A stretch of DNA of 6,972 bases from Planctomycetota bacterium (GTDB taxonomy: Bacteria > Planctomycetota > UBA1135 > UBA2386), in NCBI GenBank assembly GCA_003235605.1, contig QJVU01000617.1, positions 1 through 6,972 of the forward strand. Reading direction: 5' to 3'. The first letter of the stretch is position 1, and the number at the start of each line of letters is the position of its first letter. The position numbers and the translations under genes are program-made. Shown here piece by piece: positions 1 to 5,942 of this stretch. The notes below the pieces were generated by a model. The model saw only the letters and a list, made by a program, of their open reading frames with translations, ran no database searches and was not told the origin of the DNA.

Positions 1-773
1 ACCCCCAGCTTGGGGACTTCAATCCGGAGACCCACGGCGTAGCCCTGGCGGCGGTCGTCGAGAAGGTGGCGCCGCACCTCACGCTCATTGCCAACACGTC
101 CATGGGCATGGACCTGGCCGCGGCCCTGTCCGTTCGGCGGAATCTGCCCCTGGTGGCCTACGCAGTCGATGTTGCCATCGAAGATGGCAAGGTCGTCGCC
201 ACCAGCCAGCTCTACGGCGGCAAGATCTACGCCGAGTCGGTCCTGGAAGGCGAGGCCGGCATCGTCAGCATCCTGGCAGGATCGTTCCCCGCGGACGCCG
301 GCCGGAAACAGGGCGCGCCAACCGTGGAGAGGATGGATGCGCCTCCGGCCATCGAGGACTGTCGCCTGCGGTTCGTGAAGCTCATCGAACCCGAAGGCGG
401 CGATGTGGACATCACCCAGCACGACGTGTTGGTGGCCGTTGGTCGAGGCATCCAGAGCGCGGACAACCTCCCCTTGATGGAGGAGCTGGCCAAGACCCTG
501 GGGGGCGCGCTGTGCTCGTCGCGACCCATCGTCGACAACAAGTGGCTCCCCAAGACCCGGCAGGTGGGCAAGTCCGGCCTCAAGGTCAAACCCAGGATCT
601 ACCTGGCCCTGGGGATCAGCGGCGCGCCGGAGCACATCGAGGGCATGAAGGATGCCGACCTGATCATTGCCGTCAACACCGACGAGACCGCGCCGATCTT
701 CGAGCATGCCCACTACGGCACCACCGAAGACCTCTTCGACATCGTGCCGGTGCTCACCGAGAAGCTGAAGTAG
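1..773 (+). CDS. etfA: Electron transfer flavoprotein alpha subunit, N-terminus cut by window edge
   Basis: EtfA pairs with EtfB to form the FAD-containing ETF, a soluble cytoplasmic carrier that takes electrons from acyl-CoA dehydrogenases. The frame is open to the left edge (first full codon at base 3), so a GTG at 66 is internal. About 256 residues remain of a family length near 320. The C-terminal FAD-binding domain is complete. In fragment numbering it shows SSR at 172-174, the QVGxxG-type motif QVGKSG at 187-192, and GISGA at 204-208 followed by H211. After these come AVNTD and APIF, then the usual LFDIVPVLTEKLK-type end. The GISGAPEH and AHYG variants resemble ETFs of anaerobic acyl-CoA degraders more than mitochondrial-type ETFs; this is from memory. 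The stop is 7 bases before the membrane oxidoreductase gene, implying one operon and a dedicated partner. Family identity is very secure; the subgroup is less so. Confidence 0.95.
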   Translation, partial: PQLGDFNPETHGVALAAVVEKVAPHLTLIANTSMGMDLAAALSVRRNLPLVAYAVDVAIEDGKVVATSQLYGGKIYAESVLEGEAGIVSILAGSFPADAGRKQGAPTVERMDAPPAIEDCRLRFVKLIEPEGGDVDITQHDVLVAVGRGIQSADNLPLMEELAKTLGGALCSSRPIVDNKWLPKTRQVGKSGLKVKPRIYLALGISGAPEHIEGMKDADLIIAVNTDETAPIFEHAHYGTTEDLFDIVPVLTEKLK

Positions 774-780
774 CCGTCGC

Positions 781-2841
781 GTGATTGCCCAGGAATCGCC
801 CCCCACGCGCGAGATCTTCCTCAACCTGTCGACCTGGATGCAGGTCGTGTTCTACGTCGTGAGCGCGCTCGCGATCCTGGTCTTCTGCCATGGCTTCTGG
901 CGGAGGATCCAGAAGTACCGTCGCGGCCGCAGGGAGAACCGCTTCGACCATCTGCCTCGCCGGATCCTGCGCGCGCTGTTCACCATCCTCAGCAACGCCA
1001 CGGTGCGGAAGGGAGAGCGCTTCGGCGGCCTGGCCCACACGCTGATCCTCTGGGGGTTCGTGGTCCTGTTCATCGGCACCTGCATCGTGGCCCTGGACCA
1101 CGATGTCCTGCGCTTCTTCGACGTGAAGCTGCTCCAGGGAGGCTTCTACCTCTGGTTCTCGGTCGTCCTGGACGTGTTCGGCGTCCTGTTCATCCTCGGG
1201 CTTCTGATGATGATCTTCCGCCGAGTGGTCCTGAAGCCCCAGCAGCTCGACTACACCCGTGCGGACGACCACGGCGGCGACTACGACCGCTCGGGGTTCG
1301 TTACCGACGACATGATCTTCGTCTGGCTCCTGCTGCTGATCGCGATAACCGGGTTCCTGGTCGAGGGTCTGCGCATCGGTCAGACGATGCCCGAGTTCGA
1401 GAAGTGGTCGCCCGTGGGCTACACGGTGGCGTCGATCTTCGGCGGCAGTGTCACGGCCCACCTCTGGTGCTGGTGGATCCATGGCCTCCTGGTGCTCTGT
1501 TTTGTCGCCTACGTCCCGTTCTCGAAGATCATGCACATCGTCACCGACGTGGCGAACCTGGTCTTCGTCGACGACAAGGCGGCGCGTCGCCTGCCGGCAG
1601 CGCCGGACGGGAAGACCGGCTACGCGCAGATCACCGACTTCACCTGGAAGGAGCTCCTGGACTTCGATGCGTGCACCAAGTGCGGCCGGTGCCACGTGGC
1701 GTGCCCGGCAAGGGCGGCCGGGACGACGCTGTCTCCCCGGGACCTGATCCTGGACCTGCGCACGTTCTCGAACAATGCTCTGGGGACCCCCGAATGGCTC
1801 AACCAGACATTTGGCCAGGGCTCTCGCTGGCCGGGAAACGGCCAGGATGTCGACGTGGCGAAGCAGGTTATCCGCCCCGAAACCCTCTGGAGCTGCACCA
1901 CCTGCATGGCCTGTGTCGAGGCCTGCCCCGTGGGCATCGAGCATCTCACTTCCATCGTGCAGATGCGGAGGCACCTCGTCGACGTGGGCTCGTTGGACGA
2001 CAACCTCCAGGGCGCCTTGATGAGCCTCGGCGACTACGGCAACTCCTTCGGAGAGTCCCCCAAGAAGCGCGCCCGCTGGACCAAGGGGCTGTCCTTCAAG
2101 ATCAAGGATGCCCGCAAGGAAGCGGTTCGCTACCTCTGGTTCGTAGGGGACTTCGCTTCGTACGATCCGCGCATCCAGGCCCTCTCGAGACAGGTTGCGG
2201 AGGTGTTCCACAGCGCGGGTGTGGACTTCGGGATCCTTCACGACGGGGAGAAGAATTCCGGCAACGATGTCCGTCGTGTCGGCGAGGAGGGGCTTTTCGA
2301 GATGTTGATGGAGGACAACGTCCAGGCCCTGAAGAAGGCCGACTTCCAGGAGATCGTCACCACCGATCCTCATACCCTCAACGCGCTGCGCAACGAGTAC
2401 CCCGGCGTTGGCACCGTGCACCACTACACGGGGCTGCTGGCCCGCCTGATCGGGGAGGGGAAGCTGTCCTTCTCGAAGTCCCTGGGCTACCGAGTCACCT
2501 ACCACGATCCCTGCTACCTGGCTCGTTACAACCGCGAGATCGAGGCGCCGCGAGAGGTCATGCGTGCCCTCGGCCTGGAGCTTGTGGACATGCCCCGCTG
2601 TGGCGCCAACACCTTCTGCTGCGGCGCCGGCGGCGGGCGCATCTGGATGGACACCTCCAACGAGAAGAAGCGCACGTCGGAGCAGCGCATCGAGGAGGCG
2701 TTGAGCCTGGGCTCTATCCAGTACTTCGTGACCGCCTGTCCCAAGGACTACACGATGTACACCGACGCGGTGAAGAACCTGGGGAAGAGTGACGAGATCC
2801 AGGTCGTGGACCTGATCGAGCTGGTCGCCGAGGCGGGCTGA
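781..2841 (+). CDS. Fused cytochrome b / iron-sulfur / CCG-domain membrane protein, ETF:menaquinone oxidoreductase (EMO/EtfD-like)
   Basis: This 686-residue protein probably takes electrons from reduced EtfAB and reduces menaquinone. Residues 20-250 form a NarI-like membrane domain with about five hydrophobic segments (near 20-38, 84-105, 121-146, 178-197, 226-247). Candidate haem ligands are H86, H227, H234 and H252. A dicluster ferredoxin domain follows, with C298, C301, C304, C308 and C372, C375, C378, C382. Residues 440-560 are a CCG-like domain without any cysteine but with the motif SGNDVRRVGEEGLFEML. The second CCG domain has C578, C613, C614 and C653, plus C607 nearby. The family includes mycobacterial EtfD and the EMO of syntrophic fatty-acid oxidisers. 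The GTG start is chosen because the following TREIF-N stretch matches family N-termini as I recall them; no clear ribosome site is visible, so translational coupling to etfA is likely. Family assignment is strong; the ETF link rests on gene position and homology. Confidence 0.92.
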   Translation: MIAQESPPTREIFLNLSTWMQVVFYVVSALAILVFCHGFWRRIQKYRRGRRENRFDHLPRRILRALFTILSNATVRKGERFGGLAHTLILWGFVVLFIGTCIVALDHDVLRFFDVKLLQGGFYLWFSVVLDVFGVLFILGLLMMIFRRVVLKPQQLDYTRADDHGGDYDRSGFVTDDMIFVWLLLLIAITGFLVEGLRIGQTMPEFEKWSPVGYTVASIFGGSVTAHLWCWWIHGLLVLCFVAYVPFSKIMHIVTDVANLVFVDDKAARRLPAAPDGKTGYAQITDFTWKELLDFDACTKCGRCHVACPARAAGTTLSPRDLILDLRTFSNNALGTPEWLNQTFGQGSRWPGNGQDVDVAKQVIRPETLWSCTTCMACVEACPVGIEHLTSIVQMRRHLVDVGSLDDNLQGALMSLGDYGNSFGESPKKRARWTKGLSFKIKDARKEAVRYLWFVGDFASYDPRIQALSRQVAEVFHSAGVDFGILHDGEKNSGNDVRRVGEEGLFEMLMEDNVQALKKADFQEIVTTDPHTLNALRNEYPGVGTVHHYTGLLARLIGEGKLSFSKSLGYRVTYHDPCYLARYNREIEAPREVMRALGLELVDMPRCGANTFCCGAGGGRIWMDTSNEKKRTSEQRIEEALSLGSIQYFVTACPKDYTMYTDAVKNLGKSDEIQVVDLIELVAEAG

Positions 2842-2845
2842 TCAC

Positions 2846-3022
2846 ATGCTCCGCCTACCTGGTCGTTCATTCGGTTCCAGCCCCGAGAAGATCGAGATTG
2901 TGTTCCTCAGTCCGGTCCTCGCACTGGTGTCGGCGGTAGTAGGGTTCCTCGGCACGCGACGCGAGGGTGTGCCCGCACCGCCTGCGGGTACCGTCGTGAA
3001 GCGGCTGGCACGTTCGACCTGA
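2846..3022 (+). CDS. Possible 58-residue single-pass membrane peptide
   Basis: This small reading frame starts at an ATG four bases after the stop of the ETF:quinone oxidoreductase gene. A GAGG at 2830-2833, 12 bases ahead, is a weak ribosome site at best. Residues 18-36 (IVFLSPVLALVSAVVGFLG) are hydrophobic and long enough to span a membrane. They are flanked by charged residues E14, K15, E17 and by R38, R39, E40. The tail is basic and proline-rich. I recognise no family. The position would fit a small accessory subunit of the membrane complex. It could equally be the start of a gene broken by the stop at 3020, or chance. The strong hairpin at 2969-2991 lies inside it, which argues somewhat against a real coding role. 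Confidence 0.25.
   Translation: MLRLPGRSFGSSPEKIEIVFLSPVLALVSAVVGFLGTRREGVPAPPAGTVVKRLARST
2969..2991 (+). other. Strong 9-bp hairpin in the gap between the two redox modules
   Basis: GTGCCCGCA and TGCGGGTAC pair over nine positions, eight Watson-Crick and one G-U, around a five-base loop CCGCC. No T-run follows, so it is not a classical intrinsic terminator. Its place between the fused oxidoreductase and the split module would suit an mRNA processing or stability element that sets different expression for the two halves of the operon, or a weak attenuator. The pairing is seen directly; any function is inference. Confidence 0.4.
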
Positions 3023-3219
3023 GGCGGACAGGCAAGACAAGCGCTGTCCCGGGATGGGCGAGTCTCCCTGGTCGACGTTGAACTGCCCGTCGGGATCTGG
3101 GCTAGGGACCTTGTCGTCGATCTGGACGAGGCCGGGCCACTGCCCTGGGAGAACGCCCGGCACGAATACGCTCTCTGGGGGATCGACTCCAACCTTGACA
3201 GCGTAGAGCCTCTTCACCA

Positions 3220-3858
3220 ATGGACACCATCGGTGACCTGGCACGGCTCCTGTGGTCCTATGCCGTGGCATGGTTCCTCGCCCTCCTCGTCCTACGAACC
3301 GCGGTGGTGCTGCGGCGTGGCTACAAGGTGGACTTCACCATCCCCAAGAGTGATCCGCGGCGCGGCATCCTCTATTCGCTGACGTTTTCGATGCTGCCAT
3401 GGAGGAAGGACAGCTCCCGGCGGCACCCTTGGACCTACGTCGGAGGCATGCTGATGCATGTCGGGATCTTCGCGACGTTGCTGTTCGCCCTCGGGCGGGC
3501 GCTGTGGTCGTGGCCGGACTGGTTGGTGCCGATCTTTGGCGTCGTCGCCGCCATCGGCTGGGTGGGCACCTTCGGCCTGTTCCTGAAGCGGATCACCCAG
3601 AGCTTCATGCACGCGATCTCGAGCCCGGACGACTACCTCGCGAATGCGCTGGTGCAGTTCTACCTGCTGGGCGGAGTGTTGGCAGTGTTCGTTCCGGTCG
3701 CCTCCGGGCTCTGGAGCTTCAGCTCCGTGCTGCTGCTGATCTACGTGCCGGTGGGCAAGATCTACCACATGCTGCTGTTCTTCGTCTCGCGGATCCTGTT
3801 CGGCCTGCAGTTCGGCCGCCGAGGCGTGCTGCAGCATGACATTCCGATCAGCTACTGA
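3220..3858 (+). CDS. NarI/DsrM-like cytochrome b membrane subunit
   Basis: This 212-residue integral membrane protein is probably the haem b and quinone-binding subunit of a two-subunit complex with the next gene product. Five hydrophobic segments can be placed near residues 8-31, 73-95, 101-122, 145-165 and 167-192. H80 in the second segment and H183 in the last (motif GKIYHMLLFF) are the likeliest haem ligands, as in the nitrate reductase gamma / DsrM / TmcC group; H69 and H131 are further candidates. The length is close to the NarI gamma domain alone. The ATG start has only a weak AGAG at 3205-3208 ahead of it. The gene ends 28 bases before, or overlaps by 23, the iron-sulfur gene, so the two are surely co-transcribed. 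The family is well supported; the exact subgroup and the number of haems are not. Confidence 0.9.
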   Translation: MDTIGDLARLLWSYAVAWFLALLVLRTAVVLRRGYKVDFTIPKSDPRRGILYSLTFSMLPWRKDSSRRHPWTYVGGMLMHVGIFATLLFALGRALWSWPDWLVPIFGVVAAIGWVGTFGLFLKRITQSFMHAISSPDDYLANALVQFYLLGGVLAVFVPVASGLWSFSSVLLLIYVPVGKIYHMLLFFVSRILFGLQFGRRGVLQHDIPISY

Positions 3859-3886
3859 GACCGGCAGCTGTACGAGACCGAATCCC

Positions 3887-5290
3887 ATGACCCAGATGGA
3901 AGCCACGACAGCCACGAAAACCGGCGCGGGGAGCGAGAACGGCGACGTCGTACGCGACGCGGTCGCGATGCTGAAGGGCAACCTCAACCTTGCCCTTGCC
4001 ACGTACCTGGAGGCCTGCACCCACTGCGGCCTCTGCGCCGATGCCTGTCACCTCTACCGGGCCGATCCGGTCGCCAAGCACATTCCGAGCTTCAAGGCAG
4101 ACACCGTGCGCAAGGTCTACCAGCGTTACCTGACGCCCCCGGGTCGCTTGCTGCCGTGGCTGTTCGGCCTGAGGCCGCTCTCGGAGGCGACGCTGGACAG
4201 CTGGGTGGAGCCGGTGTTCCAGTGCACGATGTGCCGGCGCTGCACGATCGAGTGCCCGATGGGGATCGACAACGCTGCGATGATCGCCAACGCCCGGCAG
4301 ATCCTCACCGCCGCCGGCAAGGCGCCGCCGCTGCTGGTCGAGCAGGGCAAGCTCTCCTGCGCCGTGGGCAGTCCGCTGGCCATCACGCCGGAGCAGTTCC
4401 AGGAACGCATCGCGTGGCTCCAAGACGAGGTCCAGGACGAGCTGGACGACGACAGCTTCGAGGTGCCGATGGACGTGGCCGGAGCCGAACTGCTGTTCAT
4501 TCCCGCGTCTATCGAGCTGATGAAGTACCCGGCCACCGTGGCTGCGTGCTTCAAGATCCTGCACGCCGCAAGAGCATCGTGGACGATGAGCAGCACCTTG
4601 TACGACGTGACCAACTTCGGCGTGTTCCTCGGGGATGCGGAGCTGACCCGCAAGATCGCCCGGCGTGACATCCAGGAGGCGCAACGTCTGGGGATCCGGT
4701 CCCTGGTCGTGTCGGAGTGTGGTCACGCCTACCGGGCACTGTGCTGGGAGGCGCCGAACTGGTTCCAGCGGCGCTTGCCGTTCCGGGTGAAGAACATCAT
4801 CGAGCTCGTGGACGAGTGGGTCGCCGAGGGCAACCTCGTCCTCGACCCGGCAAGGAACCCGGGGCCGGTCACCTACCACGATCCATGCAACATCACCCGC
4901 AACGGCGGCCTGATCGAAGAGCCGCGCCGGATCCTGCAAGCTGCGGTGCAGGAGTTCGTCGAGATGACCCCGAACCGCGAGCGCAACTGGTGCTGTGGCG
5001 GGGGCGGCGGTCTGCACTCGATGCCGGAGTACGAGGACGTCCGCGTGCAGAGCGGCAAGATGAAGGCCGAGCAGATCAGGGAGACTGGTGCGGGCGTCGT
5101 GGCCACCGCTTGCTCAAACTGCCACCTTCAGCTCAGCGACCTGGACGAGCATTACGGGCTGGGCGTCGACTGTGTCAGCCTCACCGAGGTGGTGGCGAAG
5201 GCGCTGCGGGACAAGCGCCCGTCGAAACTTGCGGCGGCGAGTGGCCCTGAGACCGGACCCTGCACAGATCGGGGTCGGCGTTCGCCATGA
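3887..5290 (+). CDS. DsrK/TmcB/HdrD-like iron-sulfur protein with two [4Fe-4S] motifs and CCG domains
   Basis: This is a 467-residue soluble partner of the upstream cytochrome b; the pair resembles DsrMK or TmcCB, which link cytoplasmic thiol/disulfide-type chemistry to the quinone pool. The dicluster motifs are C44, C47, C50, C54 and C113, C116, C119, C123. The first CCG-like domain carries ECGHA at 277-281, a variant I associate with DsrK/HmcF/TmcB proteins. The second is complete, with C334, C369, C370, C409 and C412, and should bind a noncubane [4Fe-4S] cluster as in HdrB/HdrD. No transmembrane segment is seen. Start choice: ATG 3887 removes a 17-residue Ser/Thr/Arg-rich lead that overlaps the upstream gene. 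ATG 3836 (484 residues) and ATG 3896 are alternatives, and none has a clear ribosome site. The last 25 residues look unconserved. No other dsr genes lie here, so sulfite metabolism is not implied. Confidence 0.9.
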   Translation: MTQMEATTATKTGAGSENGDVVRDAVAMLKGNLNLALATYLEACTHCGLCADACHLYRADPVAKHIPSFKADTVRKVYQRYLTPPGRLLPWLFGLRPLSEATLDSWVEPVFQCTMCRRCTIECPMGIDNAAMIANARQILTAAGKAPPLLVEQGKLSCAVGSPLAITPEQFQERIAWLQDEVQDELDDDSFEVPMDVAGAELLFIPASIELMKYPATVAACFKILHAARASWTMSSTLYDVTNFGVFLGDAELTRKIARRDIQEAQRLGIRSLVVSECGHAYRALCWEAPNWFQRRLPFRVKNIIELVDEWVAEGNLVLDPARNPGPVTYHDPCNITRNGGLIEEPRRILQAAVQEFVEMTPNRERNWCCGGGGGLHSMPEYEDVRVQSGKMKAEQIRETGAGVVATACSNCHLQLSDLDEHYGLGVDCVSLTEVVAKALRDKRPSKLAAASGPETGPCTDRGRRSP

Positions 5291-5499
5291 CGGATCACGC
5301 CGGCTCGTCGCCGTACGTCGGTTTGGTTGGAGGTGGTCCGTCGGCAGGCCCACACTGGTACAATTCGCCGACGAACTCTCGTTTCGAACTCCACGTTCTG
5401 CCCTTTGGTGCCTACGCAGCTGTTGGTCCCATGGAAATCGTTGGTTTCTTCTTCGGCTTTGTCGGATTGGAGCGCATAGGAAGAACAAGCGCTGCTTGA
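5287..5499 (+). CDS. Doubtful 70-residue reading frame overlapping the iron-sulfur gene stop (ATGA)
   Basis: The ATG shares bases with the TGA stop of the DsrK-like gene, an arrangement typical of translational coupling. The product begins Gly/Ser/Pro-rich and ends in a hydrophobic stretch (residues 38-60, with GPMEIVGFFFGFVG) long enough to touch a membrane. I recognise no family. Codon third positions contain many more A and T than the neighbouring genes, and another + frame is open across the same bases, so this is more likely non-coding. Confidence 0.18.
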   Translation: MTDHAGSSPYVGLVGGGPSAGPHWYNSPTNSRFELHVLPFGAYAAVGPMEIVGFFFGFVGLERIGRTSAA

Positions 5500-5514
5500 G
5501 GGCGCTTCTCGCCC
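5486..5514 (+). terminator. Two adjoining short hairpins, weak terminator candidate
   Basis: CAAGC-GCT-GCTTG (5486-5498) and GGGCG-CTTCT-CGCCC (5500-5514) are two 5-bp stems one base apart, about 200 bases after the last redox gene. No T-run follows either. They may mark the end of the transcript, but the stems are short enough to occur by chance. Confidence 0.18.
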
Positions 5515-5761
5515 AGCGATTCTACCCTGAACGCCGCGCTACCTCGCTGCAGCCACGCGTTCGAGGCGCCGCAGCCCGGAATCCACCCACTTCCCGAGGG
5601 TTCATGTCTAAGCGGTCGCGCCCCTTTCCTGTCAGCGTACGAACACCACTCTGACCGGGATTCCAAATGGCTTGTTGCCCATGCGGTCCATTGGAACTTT
5701 CGCCAGTCGCCTCCCACAGTCGAACTGCCAGCTGCATGTCATTGACTCGCACGCCGTTGGA

Positions 5762-5817
5762 CCAGGCCTGCTTCCGACATCGAGGGTGAATGCGGCCGCT
5801 CCGATTATCCGGCCTGG
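5762..5817. repeat. Inverted repeat CCAGGCC / GGCCTGG, 42-base spacer
   Basis: Seven-base arms at 5762-5768 and 5811-5817 are perfectly inverted. A second pair, GGCCG (5794-5798) and CGGCC (5810-5814), partly competes with the outer arm. The spacing is wide and the arms are GC-rich, so chance is a fair explanation. Confidence 0.2.
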
Positions 5818-5820
5818 CGG

Positions 5821-5849
5821 TTGCCCTTGCCGTTAAGCACCGCAACAAT
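5821..5849 (+). promoter_or_regulatory. Weak sigma-70-like promoter candidate for the hydrolase gene
   Basis: TTGCCC (5821-5826) and AACAAT (5844-5849) each match four of six consensus bases, with a 17-base spacer. A start near 5856 would give a leader of about 87 bases that includes the dyad at 5872-5893. The matches are weak. Confidence 0.17.
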
Positions 5850-5871
5850 CCCGTCATGCAGGATTCCGCTG

Positions 5872-5893
5872 AGCATGGCCCGTGACCCATGCT
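5872..5893. promoter_or_regulatory. 22-base dyad AGCATGG-N8-CCATGCT upstream of the hydrolase
   Basis: Two perfect 7-base inverted arms (5872-5878 and 5887-5893) flank an 8-base centre and lie about 50 bases before the hydrolase start. This spacing fits either a repressor operator bound by a dimer or a leader-RNA hairpin. There is no T-run, so it is not a standard terminator. The symmetry is seen directly; regulation is inferred. Confidence 0.35.
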
Positions 5894-5928
5894 GAACGGG
5901 ACTCCGTGCAATCAACTGTTCGGCTGTC

Positions 5929-5935
5929 AGGAGGG
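5929..5935 (+). promoter_or_regulatory. Ribosome binding site AGGAGGG that fixes the hydrolase start
   Basis: A near-perfect Shine-Dalgarno sequence ends seven bases before ATG 5943, the strongest such site in the window. It selects 5943 over the in-frame upstream ATG at 5889, which would place 18 extra residues in front of an otherwise normal signal peptide. Confidence 0.78.
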
Positions 5936-5942
5936 TGCGCTG

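Larger units (their letters stand above)
2842..3219 (+). other. 378-base gap inside the cluster, possible gene remnant
   Basis: No recognised gene lies here. The gap is long compared with the 7-base and near-zero gaps elsewhere in the cluster. The frame of the 58-codon reading at 2846 meets a TGA at 3020-3022, then stays open for more than 300 bases. From about 3047 to 3210 its codons mostly end in C or G, and the reading is acidic and protein-like (for example GRVSLVDVELPVG and ARDLVVDLDE). This could be a gene broken by a stop codon, or chance in GC-rich DNA. Minus-strand readings across the gap are rich in Arg, Ser, Pro and Cys and look like shadows. I see no convincing promoter. Confidence 0.4.
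5291..5942 (+). other. 652-base intergenic region between the redox operon and the hydrolase gene
   Basis: Base composition is visibly more mixed here than in the genes, with short A and T runs, especially at 5330-5500. No reading frame on either strand shows a recognisable domain; those over 100 codons are Arg/Ser-rich and look like chance. The stretch contains two small adjoining hairpins (5486-5514), a distant inverted repeat (5762-5817), a weak promoter-like pair (5821-5849) and a clear dyad (5872-5893), listed separately. It probably holds the end of the redox transcript and the control region of the hydrolase gene. It may also contain decayed sequence. Confidence 0.6.

Noticed and set aside
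66..68. GTG as the start of etfA
   Set aside because: The frame is open upstream to the window edge with family-like sequence (DFNPETHGVALAAVVEK), so the gene starts outside the window.
754..2505. A 583-codon open frame on the minus strand opposite the EMO-like gene
   Set aside because: The + strand frame carries ordered domains and cysteine motifs. The antisense reading is Arg/Glu/Val/His-rich without any domain, as expected opposite a GC-ending coding frame.
1404..2792. A 462-codon second + frame inside the EMO-like gene
   Set aside because: Arg/Gly/Pro-rich out-of-frame reading fully inside a gene with recognisable motifs.
3848..5017. A 389-codon minus-strand frame opposite the DsrK-like gene
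   Set aside because: Same reason: it mirrors a well-supported gene and has a low-complexity Arg/Leu/Ala composition.
3220..5290. True sulfite-reduction DsrMK genes
   Set aside because: No dsrAB, dsrC, dsrJ, dsrO or dsrP is visible, and related pairs occur outside sulfur metabolism, so only DsrMK-like is claimed.
3037..5494. Ten-base direct repeat ACAAGCGCTG at 3037-3046 and 5485-5494
   Set aside because: Ten-base matches are expected by chance in a window of this size, and the flanking bases do not match.
5485..5520. Integron attC-like site, suggested by AACAAGCGC followed by hairpins
   Set aside because: No matching RYYYAAC and GTTRRRY pair frames it, and no integrase or cassette pattern is present.
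5522..5911. A 129-codon minus-strand frame in the large intergenic region
   Set aside because: No recognised domain, no ribosome site seen, Arg/Gly/Ser-rich composition, and it runs into the hydrolase leader; most likely chance.
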